Assembly: GCF_901709675.1 (NCBI RefSeq)
Contig: NC_051095.1
Coordinates: 7,715,956 to 7,779,955 of the forward strand
Length of the DNA stretch: 64,000 nucleotides
Direction of reading: 5' to 3'
Source: Syngnathus acus
Taxonomy: Eukaryota > Chordata > Actinopteri > Syngnathiformes > Syngnathidae
In this document: positions 44,080 through 56,060 of the stretch, piece by piece
Layout of the letters: every line of letters begins with the position of its first letter
Position numbering within the stretch: position 1 is the first letter of the stretch
Translations under genes and position numbers: made by a program
The notes under the pieces: model-generated
Databases searched by the model: none
What the model was told of the DNA's origin: nothing
Seen by the model: the letters and a program-made list of their open reading frames with translations, nothing else

Positions 44080-44290
44080 ATATGGGGCAAATTGTTTTAA
44101 CCCCTATTCCAGCAAGCGCACAGCGCTCCTCTTATCAAGGCCGCCGCAGCCTCTCATTAATATTCCCGACATATGGCTCTGCTGCGTGTATCATTGTCTA
44201 TTAATGGAAGGGATAATCGCTCATTCAATTATCAGGCAGTCAGCAAAAGACCAACACTGGACGTGTTTTTCGGCAGCGAGCCCCCCTGAA
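44080..44290. promoter_or_regulatory. Candidate regulatory island with a SOX-homeodomain motif
   Basis: GC-richer than its surroundings. CATTGTCTATTAATG at 44192-44206 joins a SOX core (CATTGT) to an ATTAAT homeodomain-type site; CATTAATATT and TCAATTATCA sites flank it. The role is inferred from composition, motifs and location in the sox3 flank only. Confidence 0.3.
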
Positions 44291-44579
44291 AGTGCAGCCG
44301 GCGAGGAGGTGAGCACGATAGAGGCGGATTACAACATATTAGCAGCTTGCGAGTGAGGCCAAGAGTCAGTCAGGCATTGGACAAGAAACACGAGTAACCG
44401 TCGGCACGCGTGTGCGCGGACAGCCGCTTGAGCATTTATTTAGTATCTTTCATATCCATGTCGACAATTTAGAGCCGCTATTGGTTTCATAGTATGCAGT
44501 TCAACCAAACTACTGTCCTGCTTGAGTGATACTATTTGGCCCAATGGAAGATTTAAATTTGCCTATCACAGTTAAGCGC

Positions 44580-44905
44580 TTCAATTCACTTTAATACAGT
44601 TCCATGGCATCAGGATTTCACAAGAAAGTGGAAAATACTACTTTTGCATCAATGAAGCTCGTTATTTCTCGTCCTCATGGTTCCTTGGTAGTGGTAACCG
44701 TAAACAAAGCACTACTTTTGTCTAAAAAAAAGGCACCTCAATTCTCTCTCACGTAGCTCATTGGCAACAAAATGCCACGTGATGCGCCAAAGCACTACCT
44801 TTGTTTAAACGAAGCTCCTCAGTTCACTTTATTTTAGCTCCTTGGTACCAAGATGCCAGAGGATGACCGCAAAGCACTACCTTTGTCTCATGGTAAAAGT
44901 TGTTT
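44580..44905. repeat. Three-unit tandem repeat, ~95-115-bp unit (AAAGCACTAC-TTTTGTCT)
   Basis: AAAGCACTACTTTTGTCTAA, AAAGCACTACCTTTGTTTAA and AAAGCACTACCTTTGTCTCA recur at 44706, 44790 and 44872, each preceded by a TTGG(T/C)A.CAA.ATGCC-like segment. Related sequence occurs at 36280-36520. Confidence 0.6.
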
Positions 44906-45779
44906 GATGGTTTAAGAATTACTGTAGCGTATATGCTAATTTCAATGAGCCTCTCTGTGACTTTTTACACATTAAGCTTAGTTTAAAACTTCATCAATGA
45001 CTTTTGTTTGGAGAATTATGCAGTTAGTCAAAGTTAGTCTTCTTTTCCTTTTCTTAAAGCGACATTATTTTTTCTATTTTTTTATTGTTTTCGTTTTTTT
45101 CTTGACGAGCACGAGAACGGGCTCAACTATACTAAGGAAATTGTTTTTGAGAAATACATTCAAACGTGTTGAAATTGTGTTGAAATGTTTAAAGAGTGTG
45201 GGATGGGTAAACCTGTAGGTCTGAAATGTTTAAACCTGAAACTGTAGGTGATAGCGCTACTGATGATAGTCCGATCTCTCCGACCTTGTTGAGTCAACAG
45301 GCGCCGACGCAAGCATCAGTCTGTTTTCCACGAAGACTTTTTAGTGGCATATCTGTGGAGCTGTCTGGCACAAATGTGAATGAGAGAGGAGAGGAGGTGA
45401 GGTGAAATGTTAACCAAAATCCACAGTTTGATACATTTTCACACCCTGAATGCAGCACGGGGAAGAGCCTTTGTTGGAAGTGCTTTTTTTTTTTTTGCAG
45501 AACGCTCACAGGGTCAGCCAAGTTAGGAAAGTAATTAAAGCTGCAGAGAAAAGAAAGCATGCTGCCATTCTGATTTTGAAAAAAAAAAAATACTATTTTA
45601 ATAATGGGAGAGAGAGGACGGATGGGGGAGGAGAGAGAACGGCGTGGTGGGAAGAAGAGTGTGGGGGGGGCTTCTTCCTACTTATCAATAGTTGCATTTT
45701 TTTTTTGAAACGGCATCGCTTGTACATTGGCGGGGCACAAGTGGCCTTCAAAAAAAAAAAAAAAAAAAGGCGGGAACAT

Positions 45780-46150
45780 TAACATAGTGATTTGATGCGT
45801 GTGGCAAAGGGCCTGAGCCAATATCACAGAGGACTCAGCACTCCTTTTGTCTGCTGGGACTCTGCTCCCCTCTGATATGAAAATTCAATTATTTTATAAC
45901 TAGATCTTGACAGTCCACGCTCGCGCCTCGCCAGCTGCATCCGCGCGCGGGGGGCCGCCGCCTCCTGATAGCGAGAGGGAGGCCTTTTCACACAGCGACG
46001 TGTTTTTAGAAAGGGGGGGGGGGACAAGATTGCCTAAATGTGTTGCATTTAAGGACTGAAAGTTAATCTAATGCAGCGGCCATTATCTCACCTCGGTAAT
46101 TCCAATAGGCGCCTCAATCTGTGTTTACGCCGCCGCTGCAGCATCCTCAT
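45780..46150. promoter_or_regulatory. Candidate regulatory island with CTTTTGT SOX motif
   Basis: CACTCCTTTTGTCTGCTGGG contains the SOX core ACAAAAG in reverse. AATTCAATTATTTTATAAC and GGCCATTATCTC lie nearby, with GC-rich sequence around 45920-45990 in an AT-rich desert. Composition and motifs only. Confidence 0.25.
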
Positions 46151-47015
46151 TCTTCAACATCTTTGAATCGCTTTGCATTCAAACGGCTAATTTATTTATT
46201 TACTTTTCAGCAACTATATAGGAAAAAAGTTTGGCTATGAGGGATGTCAGCATTTTTCCAGGTGGAGGACAAACTCAATGTGGAATTGGAATTCTGTCAA
46301 GAGGTATTATTACGCCTTTATCTAGTCAGACAGTGTATCAGGACTTTTTCCACATTTTGGGCTCTCCAGATGAGTTTACACCATGTCGAGACTCGAGTCC
46401 ATGACTGACGCTCCACATTTAAAGTGAATGAAAAGACTCAAGTCGACTGTGGACACTCCCACAGTGACGCAGACCCCCCCCCCTCCGGCCTGCAAAATGA
46501 CCAACCAAGTCTAACTCAGTGCAGCTCAAAATTAATTAATGCAATTCATCTTACAATTAAAAAATTTGGACATAAAATTCATTTTATACACAATACCTTT
46601 ATCTTTACAGAAACCAAAGGAAACAAAAAACAATAACAAATTGAGGCAATAAGAAGATAAAAAGCTTTCTAAATGTGTTAAGAATAAAAACTAAGAAATC
46701 ACCTCATGTAAAAGTAGTCCTAATTGCCATGACGCTAAAAAATTCGATATGCTTTACTTATGTCGCCTCAAGATTGAAAACTGAATGGATATTTTAATTT
46801 TTGACAATTATGATTAAAAGTCATTAGGTTAGTTTTCGTCTCGAGATTGAAAACTGGATGCTTTTTTTTTTCAATTTTCGACAATAATGATTAAAAGTCG
46901 TTAGGATAGTTTTGGACAATCATGATTAAAAGTTGTTCGGTTCGTTATACATTTGCATTGGCCTGTTTTATTTCAAATTGCTCCAATGAGAAACAAACCT
47001 GTCAGTCATGAAGGT

Positions 47016-47342
47016 TGTCACGCCCGTGCCAGAGCACGCTCGGCCGGCTACTTCCCTCAGCCACACCCCTACATCACCGTAATGTCTGTCACCTGCTTCT
47101 TCCTGTTACCTTATGTATTTAAGTCCTGTCGGTATTCCTGTCTGGCTTCCCCCCCCCGTCTTGTCTGGAGGCTCACGGTCAGAATTTTATCCTTGTCCAA
47201 GTGGACTTCTGCCGGTCGGTCTGTTTGCTGGCCGTGAGTCTCTATCCCATCTGTGTCTTGGGTTCCCCACCTACCTCCTTTCACTTCAGTAAATCCTGGT
47301 TCAAGCTGCATTTGGGCGCCCTGGCTCAAATCATTCCTGACA
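47016..47342. mobile_element. Solo LTR of a Gypsy-type retrotransposon with 5-bp target duplication
   Basis: Begins TGTCACGCCCGTGCC and ends TCATTCCTGACA (TGTCA...TGACA), 327 bp. AAGGT flanks it at 47011-47015 and 47343-47347. Internal CTTCTTCCTGTTACC, GTATTTAAGTCCTGTC and CAAGCTGCATTTGGG match the LTR pattern I know from fish Gypsy elements. No gag or pol adjoins it, so it is the residue of LTR-LTR recombination. Confidence 0.85.
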
Positions 47343-47819
47343 AAGGTAAATTGTGTCCCGATTTATTTTTGCCAAGTCGGCTCATTTTACTCAGCTTGTT
47401 TTCTTTCTTAGCTCACTCATGGCTCCGGGACCTTTGAACTAGAGTTTGTAAAGATTACGTAACCACAGTTTTGTGTTTTTGTCTGTTTCTTTCCATCCTC
47501 AGCTCTTCAGCATCAGTTTCCAGATAAATTGCACTCTACCTTTTTTCTCAAACCTACCCATGTGGGTGAGCTATATTCTTGTCTGTGCCCCAAAACTTAC
47601 ATCTCAAGCTTGTTAATGAACACCTGAACTGCCTCCTTGGTGGCGTCCAAACAGGCATTCAGCTTTTTTTTTTATTACCAAGTTTCTGGCACAAACCTTT
47701 TCATTAGTTCCTCGGCCCATTGTGAGTGTTCTGAGGGGGGTCTCTTCAGATTAGGGAACAGGAAGCAGGACCCCCCCCCCTCCCTTCTCCAACTCTTACC
47801 CCCCTCCTGTTTTTTAAGA

Positions 47820-47990
47820 TGTGTGGCCCACTGTGCATCGCTTATAAACCCACCCTGGGAGATGACGTACCTGACTCCCCCTCATTAGGCCAGCGTGTAG
47901 TGGGCGCTCTGCTCCCACCGAAGAATGGCACATTAATTAGCATTCTCTGCAGGGGAGGAAGGCCATTAGCACTTAATCAGCACTAAGAGT
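47820..47990. promoter_or_regulatory. Candidate regulatory island with ATTAATTAGC homeodomain sites
   Basis: CATTAATTAGCATTCTCTG, GGCCATTAGCACTTAATCAG and CCCTCATTAGGCC cluster within 100 bp in a unique, GC-richer stretch. Dense TAAT-core sites in a SOXB1 flank are typical of conserved neural enhancers; conservation cannot be tested here. Confidence 0.3.
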
Positions 47991-48291
47991 AGTTTTCAAA
48001 TCGGGCGGCTGGTGAACGCAATATGCTTTGACTACCAATTGGCATTTTGCACACTGTTGGAAAAAGTGTTCTCACCCAGAAATGAAGGATACTTGAACAA
48101 AATTGTGCCATGAACATAAATTGCACTGCTACCTTTTGGTTGCAAAAGAGAGATGGCACAAGTCATGGAAAGTGGTGATCCATGGAAATGGTTATGGATC
48201 GAACTAACACCTGTTTGGGAATTTTGAGTACTTGATTATTTTTTGTACCTATCACAACAAAAAAAAGCAGCTTTTTAATTTGGCGATTTTC

Positions 48292-48375
48292 GGGGAAATA
48301 AATATCTGAATCAGTAATCACCTACAGCTACATTTTAGGGGAAATAAATATCTGAATCAGTAATCACCTACAGCT
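48292..48375. repeat. Tandem duplication, 46-bp period
   Basis: GGGGAAATAAATATCTGAAT and the following CAGTAATCACCTACAGCT occur twice without change, at 48292-48329 and 48338-48375. Perfect identity implies a recent event. Confidence 0.95.
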
Positions 48376-50909
48376 CAAAGAAATGAAACAATAGCTCACT
48401 ATGATGGGACATTGTGTTACCTAGGAGTTTAGGTTCTCATTGGAAATGCATAAATATTGTTACATATTGTTTTCTTTCTGTTCTGACTTTCAATGCTGAT
48501 AATACTGGTTAGGAGCACATTTTAAGCATTTTTGTTTTAGCTACTTTCAATTTTTGTTATGCGTTTGACCTTTTGCATGGCCAATGCAAATCTTGCCATA
48601 CATTGTCATTTAGGGTTATGTCGTTCTAGAAAAAAAATCCAAATCACTCTGTTCTATATTGTTAGTTTTAGTATTATGAAATGTGCAAATAAAAAAGAAC
48701 AGATTTTGAAACAAATTCATAAAAAATACTTGTATATTTACAAAAGAACATCATAAAATATCAACATGTCATTTAATCTTATTTCAAAAATACCAATCAG
48801 GACTACTTTTCAAAAAAATTGGTCACTCCAAATGTGTATGACAAATATTGGATGATTTTCGCTAATGTAAATGGCGAGTGGGTCTGGGTCAAGAAGAACC
48901 AAAGCACTTTTTTTTTTTTTCCTTTGGGTAATCTGAGCGGCAGAGAGCCGTCATTTGCCAATTGGGTCTGAATAGGATTGAATGTCGTTTTCCCACCAGG
49001 AAGGAGGGATGGGAGTATGTTGGGGGGCTGAGGGAGGGAGGGGGAAGCAGGCAGTGGTGTGTAATGCTAGAGTAAAATTAGAGCTTTGATGGCAGCTAAT
49101 AGCATGTGATGGGTGGTACCCATGTTGGGTTTCCAGGAAGAACGCCTCAGGTATATTTACGTCCCCCGTCCTGTCCCTCAGCCAAGTGCTGACACACCTT
49201 GGAGATTATGCCAGGCCAGCCTTCCTTCCCGCAGCTGTAATTTCTGCCCGATCGGCATAATTACACATCTCCAACTTCAAGCCTACCTGTGTCTCCTGTT
49301 TCCGCTAACTGTCCAACTGGGTAAAATGTTCTTGTGTTGCAATGCCTTTAAGCCCGTTTATTAAAAAATCAACAAATTCAAAACATTGTGATTTTTTTTT
49401 TTTAGACACTTGACAGCTTTGTCTGAAAAGGCTCAGCATTATGTGGTGTAAATAAAAAAAAAAAAATCTTTAAAGTTTTGAGCAATAAAGTTGACCAAAA
49501 TTTGAAAATATCTGAAATATTCACTTTTCACTTTAACGGATTTTCTTAAAAAAAGTCGACGTCCATATGCGTCAAAATTATGGCTATAGTAATATAATTG
49601 GTCCATCCCTACACTCCAAGGCTCACATTTGTATATACACAAACCACATAAAAATTGCTAAAATTTGCTAGCTAAAGGCGTAGGCACAGTTTAAAATAAA
49701 CGTACACAGGCTAATAAAACTTAGTGTCAATAGAGCAGCAGCAAAATAAATAGTGCAGCAGCACAGAGACAATATCACAAAACACTCATCACCCGGTCTC
49801 ACAAATTTTTAAAAGGTTTACGGATACAAGCCATGTGATGTTCAAACTCCATCTGAATAGTCTTAAATCTGCATCTCACTGTCCCTAAGTATCCATATCA
49901 ATCTGCACCAGTCAGCTCCAGATTGACAGACAGACAAGACCATTAGCTGGATCATCTTCATGTGCAACGCGAGCAAAGTAGATGGCCGGACGACAGTTGA
50001 GGCATTCCTGTGGCTTGCAAGAGCCGTTCATTCAGCCATCCCACGGGGGCTTGTTATATTACATTACTGTCTGTCATTTTCAAGATATTTTCTGTGTACT
50101 GAAACTCTCTGTAGCAAAAGAGAAGGAAACTCTGAAAGTAAATTTGAAGCTGCATTCTTATAGTGTTGACTATTGCATTGAATGGCTTGCATCGTTTGTG
50201 TTTGGCCATTACATCGCTTTGTGCTGGCATCTTATTTGGGCTACGATGCTAGCTAGTGATGAGCCTCGTGTGAAGGTAATTTGGTTCGTTTGACTAATAC
50301 TGTCAGGTATGTAACACCAACTTATGGTTTTGTATGTACATGTTGGATGCATGGTGTTGCTTTATGATCCTCCGCGTTTCGACTGCGTTGCCACATGACA
50401 TAATAGTTTCGGAGCAAGTGCTGCCAAAATGAATCTTTTCCCACTCAGGATCCCAAAATAACATTATGTATACCTTGCAATGGTATAAACTAACCTTGCG
50501 GACAAAGTTAAGCTCACTTTTGCCTTTGTCACCACTCGAAAAGAGTGTGGTGCATTGAGCTAGATATCAAGCCTATGAAATAAATGCTTCCCATATGCAC
50601 ATGCAGATTGCTTTGTTTTTGGAGCCCTTTCACAGCCATTTACACAATAGCGCTCTTTTCGCACCCGGCCCGGCCGAGCCTCGGAAAGCTCCAGGTCACT
50701 ATCCCCGGCCAAGTTTTGCAAGCTGCCATGTTGTCTATTCTGCTCAGCTATTTAGGAAATGTTGAATATCAACAATGGCCTTGACTGGTGCATTGTCAAC
50801 TTTTGTATGAAGCAATCTCGACTGAATGAGATGGCTCCCAGAGCGGCTGCGAGGGCTCAGCTGCACACCAGTGTGGGACCTGACGCCTCTTCTCTTCCTC
50901 TCCCTGCAG

Positions 50910-51033
50910 ACCCGGAGGCTGCCTCGGTGTCGGTCCTGGCGAGCTGTGGATGTCGCCGCTTATTCTCCCACTCCTGGAAGGTGTGTCACAACGGTGGGGA
51001 AAGGCAGCCATCGGACAACCCGATCACTGCTCG
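50910..51033 (+). other. Orphan exon-like block, 124 nt
   Basis: Preceded by TCTTCCTCTCCCTGCAG, a textbook acceptor, and followed by CTCG|GTGAGTG, a textbook donor. The block is GC-rich. One frame is open through it (DPEAASVSVLASCGCRRLF, then SHSWK) but resembles no family I know. It could be an internal exon of a lncRNA or an unrecognised gene, or a chance pair of sites. Confidence 0.35.
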
Positions 51034-51879
51034 GTGAGTGCTTTTTATTTTCGAGTCGGAGGGGGAGGAGAAGAAAAGAGGGAGGGAGTATTTCAGACTG
51101 GGGGAGCTTGGGCTTCTTTTGCTTTGCTGACAGGAAACACCATGATGACGCCTGTTAGTTTGTGAAGAAAAAAAAAAAGATCAGATTGTATAGTGCAGCA
51201 CAAGATATGGCATTGATATGAAAATATGGAGAAAAAAAGTCAATTGTTAACAGTGGTTGGAGCATCTAAAATGCTTTTACAATAACAAATGTGATTTAAT
51301 GTTACTTGCAATGAATGTGACAGTAATTTAGATTCTTAAAATCATGTGAATTCACAAAACAGTCTTTTCAACAATTTTGAAATTTTCATTTACATTTAGG
51401 GATAGACCGTATCATTTACATTTATATTGATGTTATTCTTAATGTTTTTTTTTTTTTGCTGTGTGCCTTTGTCTTGATTTTTACATAAAAAAATCAGCTT
51501 TTAGCTGTATTTTTAGCACATTTTAGCATGCATTTTATTTTGTCAACTGCTTCAATGCTTTTATGTTGCAAAGTTTGCTTTCTGTGTTTCTAAGCATTCC
51601 ATCACTACTTAAATGGACCATTTGTTCCCTTTTCCTTCGGGCTCGCATTGCGAATCTCACCGCTCATCTGTTTCTGGCTTTTGTCACATGATGCTCGCAA
51701 CGCCCATGGGCATTTTGACGTCAGCTTATGTCGACCCCTTTGGATGACTGAAAACGGGTGAATTATTCTGCTTCATTCTTACTCCACAAATAGTGTTTTC
51801 TCTTGTGTGGATGACTAGAACATAAAAAAAACATTTTGCACTCGACTTCCACTTTCACTTCATATCTAGCACCCTCTGG

Positions 51880-52110
51880 CACCAATGTCGTCCTCCGGCT
51901 CACCTCTCGCCGCCCAAGCGAACCCAAGGTGACCAATTTCCTCCCGGGCCATCCATTATCTTGTCAACACCTTAGCAAGCCGCTAAGCTCTAATGAAATA
52001 TGCCAGAATCAGACCGCTCATCTCACCACGCTCAAGGTAATTAATATATTTAGAGGGCGATGGCTAACTCTTAATTAAATTAGGCCTCCTTTTTAACGAG
52101 ACCTTGACTC
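51880..52110. promoter_or_regulatory. Candidate regulatory island with TAATTA/TTAATTAAAT sites
   Basis: Contains GGTAATTAATATATTTAG, CTCTTAATTAAATTAGGCC, CCATTATCTTGTCAACACC and CTCTAATGAAATATGCC in otherwise unique, balanced-composition sequence. Homeodomain-core density is well above the surroundings by eye. Confidence 0.28.
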
Positions 52111-53870
52111 GGGCCCAAATGGATGAGCGCTATCGGCTTTATCAAGAGCTTGGCTGGCGTGCAACACACGTTTGTCATTTCGGCTCCATTACACATCACG
52201 GCACACTGTGATTTATAAAGCTTGTTTGTTTCTTTATATGGAAGGAAGGGGGTGGGGGGGTAATAAATTGCCCCCTCTAATTAACAAGCTAAACCTGTTT
52301 GCCCAAAAGGCCGACATTGCCCCACAATCAGAGTTGAAAACATCACATCATCATTTTAGAGGAGAGTACAGATAACAACCGAGTGGCATTAATCATGCGC
52401 CATCCTTTCCAAAAAAAGCTGCGCTTAATTAATGAATTAAAGTTGCACTGCACATTAATTCTGCATTTTGACAATATTATCTTAAACTAATGAATTTGAC
52501 AAAGAGTCTGTTTAATTTTTTTTATTATAAACGACGCGAGATTAGTGGGATCTCAATTATGGGCTAAGACAAAAGAAGGGCTGCTTTGCTTGAGGCCACA
52601 GCACAAAGTGCCGACTTGGCATTTTCTTCCAAACAAGAAGCGCAAAAAAAAAAAAAAAACGCAGAAAGTTCCTTTTGTTTTTGGGGAGAAAGTGAACATG
52701 GCAACGATTCAAAAGATACACAGGCAATAATGAGCAGCGTAATTAGCCCGTAATGGTTTTGAAACTGATTGTTGTCGATTGTTGCTCGATAGTGTCTTTC
52801 AATGGCAGACGCTTGCTTAGTTTCACTGTTTTTCCTGTGCATGCTTGTCATTTTTTTTTTGTTTTTTAATCACGTTGCATCTGGTGCTGGTTGCGATTGC
52901 GCAAAACAAATGCCGGCTATAACAATAAATTTGTTATCATGAAAAGCTCAGAAGTCATGTTAGTGCAGTAAATGAGTGAACAGACAATAAAACTGTACTC
53001 ACCGTTATATATTATTTATCCTCTGCGAAGATCAACTATTTTAGTGCCGCACTGACGAGCTGAATTTCAACTTATTACATATATTACCGACAATTTAGTA
53101 CATATCTTGGACTCTTTGACTGTTCCCGATCATGGTCCTTCAAAAACCAACAGGTGCATGCACACAGGTTTATATTCTTCTCATGTCACTTTCTTCTCTT
53201 ACTGCCACATCCTGTTGTGTAAAATGCCAAAGCGAAAGCACAATATGACTTCATTCATCCTTGACCCAAGGTCTGGTGAAACATTCCAAGGAAGTCCTGT
53301 AAATTGGAATGATAACTCATTCCACCTACTTGCACAAACACAAAACGGTGCTAAACAAGAGTGCAACTCAGCGGCTCAGAAGCGCAAGCACATCCCGACT
53401 CAATTTCTGCCTCATCGCCAGCCGATCCACTGCGGCCGTGTCGTTTCAATGTTTTATTTTTCTATTTAACGCGCCATCTAGCAAATGTTTGAATGGGGAG
53501 AATTTCTCCTAATCTGGCCACAGCCAATTGTCTCAAAAAAGACCTCGAGGAGCAAAGATAATCATGAAGGAATGACTGCAATGATTTGCTCTCGTCTGCT
53601 TTTTAGCCTCATTACGCAATCAGCACCATTATTAGCGCACAAGTCTTACTAAGACGCACATTAGGTATTTATATTCATTATAGAGTTTTTGCCCCTCTGC
53701 TTAAATAAAATTGGCCTACTAGTGCACAATTAAAGATTACCAGTAAACTGAATGCACTCAACTTACCCACTAGCAAGACTATTCAAGACTAGAAAAAAAA
53801 ATAGAATGACTTCATTGTCATTGTACAACAAAATTAAGATATGGATCTAGTGGGAGGTTGCTGCGTATAA

Positions 53871-53873
<3 letters not shown>

Positions 53874-53907
<34 letters not shown>
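53874..53907. repeat. (AT)n microsatellite
   Basis: About 16 AT units in the desert upstream of sox3. Confidence 0.95.
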
Positions 53908-53909
<2 letters not shown>

Positions 53910-54289
53910 ATCATCTTAAATTAAATTGCTACGTTGAAACACATTTCAATAATATATAGTATAACTTATTTGTATATACAATTCAAATGTGTTTCAGGTT
54001 TCTATATGCCTTTATTTAGTTCGTCTGTGACTGAGAACAGTGATGATGACGTAGTTGGTGCAGAGACACACGTTATTAACCAATTTTTCTGATGTGTGTG
54101 TTTTTGTGTGCTCTGTAGCGCAACGTTTGTGACTGTAATAGGTGAATTAATCAAATTAACATGCTTAGTCGCTTATTGAACTAAAAAGGTGATGTAGGCG
54201 TGCTGGCTTTTCTTGCACCAAATGAGCCGTGATTATATGTACCTTTTCTTTTTCTATTGTTTCTTTCTTTCTTTTTTTTTTTTACCTGC

Positions 54290-54560
54290 TGCATTCAACT
54301 GCAGCGGCTGCTTCTCTGCGCGCGTACAAAAGGAACAGCAGAGCGTGCGTAAACGGCAACTTCATTTGCATCCTTGCTGCATCTCTTTCCCTCCCAAAGA
54401 AAAAAAAAAATCTGGCAAATCTTAATGAGACACATTCCATTGTTGGCCCACTGTTCCGCTGTCACTGAAATGTCATTATTGCTTAATGACTTTTTCTTGC
54501 TAAAGGTCCACATGCAGTTGCTGGCCTCAAACAAACAACAAAAACTTCCTGGGTGGTGCT
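54290..54560. promoter_or_regulatory. Candidate SOX/POU-responsive enhancer ~4 kb upstream of sox3
   Basis: ACAAAAGGAACAG (SOX core ACAAAAG, 54326-54332), a perfect octamer ATTTGCAT (54364-54371, POU factors) and CATTGTTGG (SOX core, near 54438) occur within about 115 bp, followed by TGTCATTATTGCTTAATGAC. SOXB1 genes are known to be driven by SOX-POU partner elements, so the grouping fits autoregulation of sox3. Inference from motifs. Confidence 0.35.
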
Positions 54561-55719
54561 GGTGATGGGGGCGTGTTCAATGCATGATGTTTATTGAGCC
54601 GTAGCCACGATTATATCGGAGTATGCATGTTATCAGCAGGTGTTGGAAAAATAAATAGCGCCTGATTTAAAAAAAAAAAATAAATAAAAAAAAAATAAAG
54701 CTAAACGTAATTTTTCAGGAGAAATTGAGACTAAAAATCATCAAAACAAATGTGCCAAAGAAAACTGAAGGCGCTTTAAAATAGACACACAAAATGACAA
54801 TATTGGAAGATTCCACCCTAGTTAATATATAATAATTTCAACAATTACTATGAAGATTAAAATGTGAAAATGTAATTGAGATTAAAACTGGCTAAAATTT
54901 AAATGAATAAGATTGACGTGTTTTTTTTAAGAATGTGCAAATATAAATCGAAAAAGAAAGGTGGGGATGCTTTTAAAGTACATAAAAAGACTATTTTTAA
55001 AGATCGTAGCATCTCCGCCCTCTTAATTTAAAATATAAAGACACTTTATGTAAACCAGGTGAAATTGATATTTTTAAAAAATGGCCTATATAACATGGAA
55101 ATCTTTAAAAGCTATAAATGACATAAAATCTCCACACACACAAAAAGCAGTAGAGGTGTTTTTCAAATAGTTTTCTATTATTTTCTATTTTAAATCAAAT
55201 GTTCGCTAAAATGAAGTCATGGTACACATATACGCATATTTAACATATTGTTTTTAAGAATCTAAAATTGCTATATTAAAATAACAAAATATAAAAGGCT
55301 GTTTTATTTATAATAAACCTAATACACAAATAAACCTAATCATTGTGATTATTATAATTGTTCCTTTATGGGCGCTGGTGAACTTGAGTCAATAAATCAC
55401 ATCCACGTGACGTAACGCACACTATGCGCACGTCTTACATAGGCAGGCGCTCATGTCGTTGCATTGATGCGATTCAACGTTTCTTTGGAGGCGTCCGAAA
55501 AGTGAATGTATTTTCAATTGTGGTTTTACTGCCCCCTTATATTCCCTCTTCACCGGCTTCGAGCGCACACCATTTCCACCTCATTTGGACGTCATTCACC
55601 TGCTCTCTTTTTACAAACACAATTGAATAATTGCTTGAATGTGCACGATAATAGAGTGGGTGATGCCGCCGTTTTTTATTCGAGTGACTGCAAGCGCCCC
55701 CCCCCAGCGCCCCCCCCCC

Positions 55720-56060
55720 CCCTTTGGGGTGACGTCATCACCGCTGTGCTGGTGGTCCCTCGTCGCTTAATGAGCAAATTAGCCGCTCTGAGGCCCCTCA
55801 TTAGCCAAGGGCTGCCTTACTAGTCCCGGCTTGGCTGGTTTTCTCTGTCTATCTTGCGGTCTTGATGGCATTTCCATAAGAAGATTACAAGCGGATCAGC
55901 GCTGAGATGTGCGCACACGCACACCAACAAAAACGTGCAGGCGCTAATTGCTGCTTACTTTTATTGGCCTGGTCCAATTTGTCAGGCGCCATTGAACGGG
56001 GAAATTAAACTGTTGAGTTATCCCCATTGAGGGGTCGTTCTCTTTCTATTACAAGCCATA
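55720..56060. promoter_or_regulatory. Candidate regulatory island 2.5 kb upstream of sox3
   Basis: Unique, balanced-composition sequence with a CRE-like GGTGACGTCATCACC palindrome (55727-55741), TAATGAGCAAATTAGCC, CCCTCATTAGCCAAGG, GCGCTAATTGCTGC and TTATTGGCCTGGTCCAATTT. It lies nearest the promoter of all the islands. The role is inferred. Confidence 0.3.
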
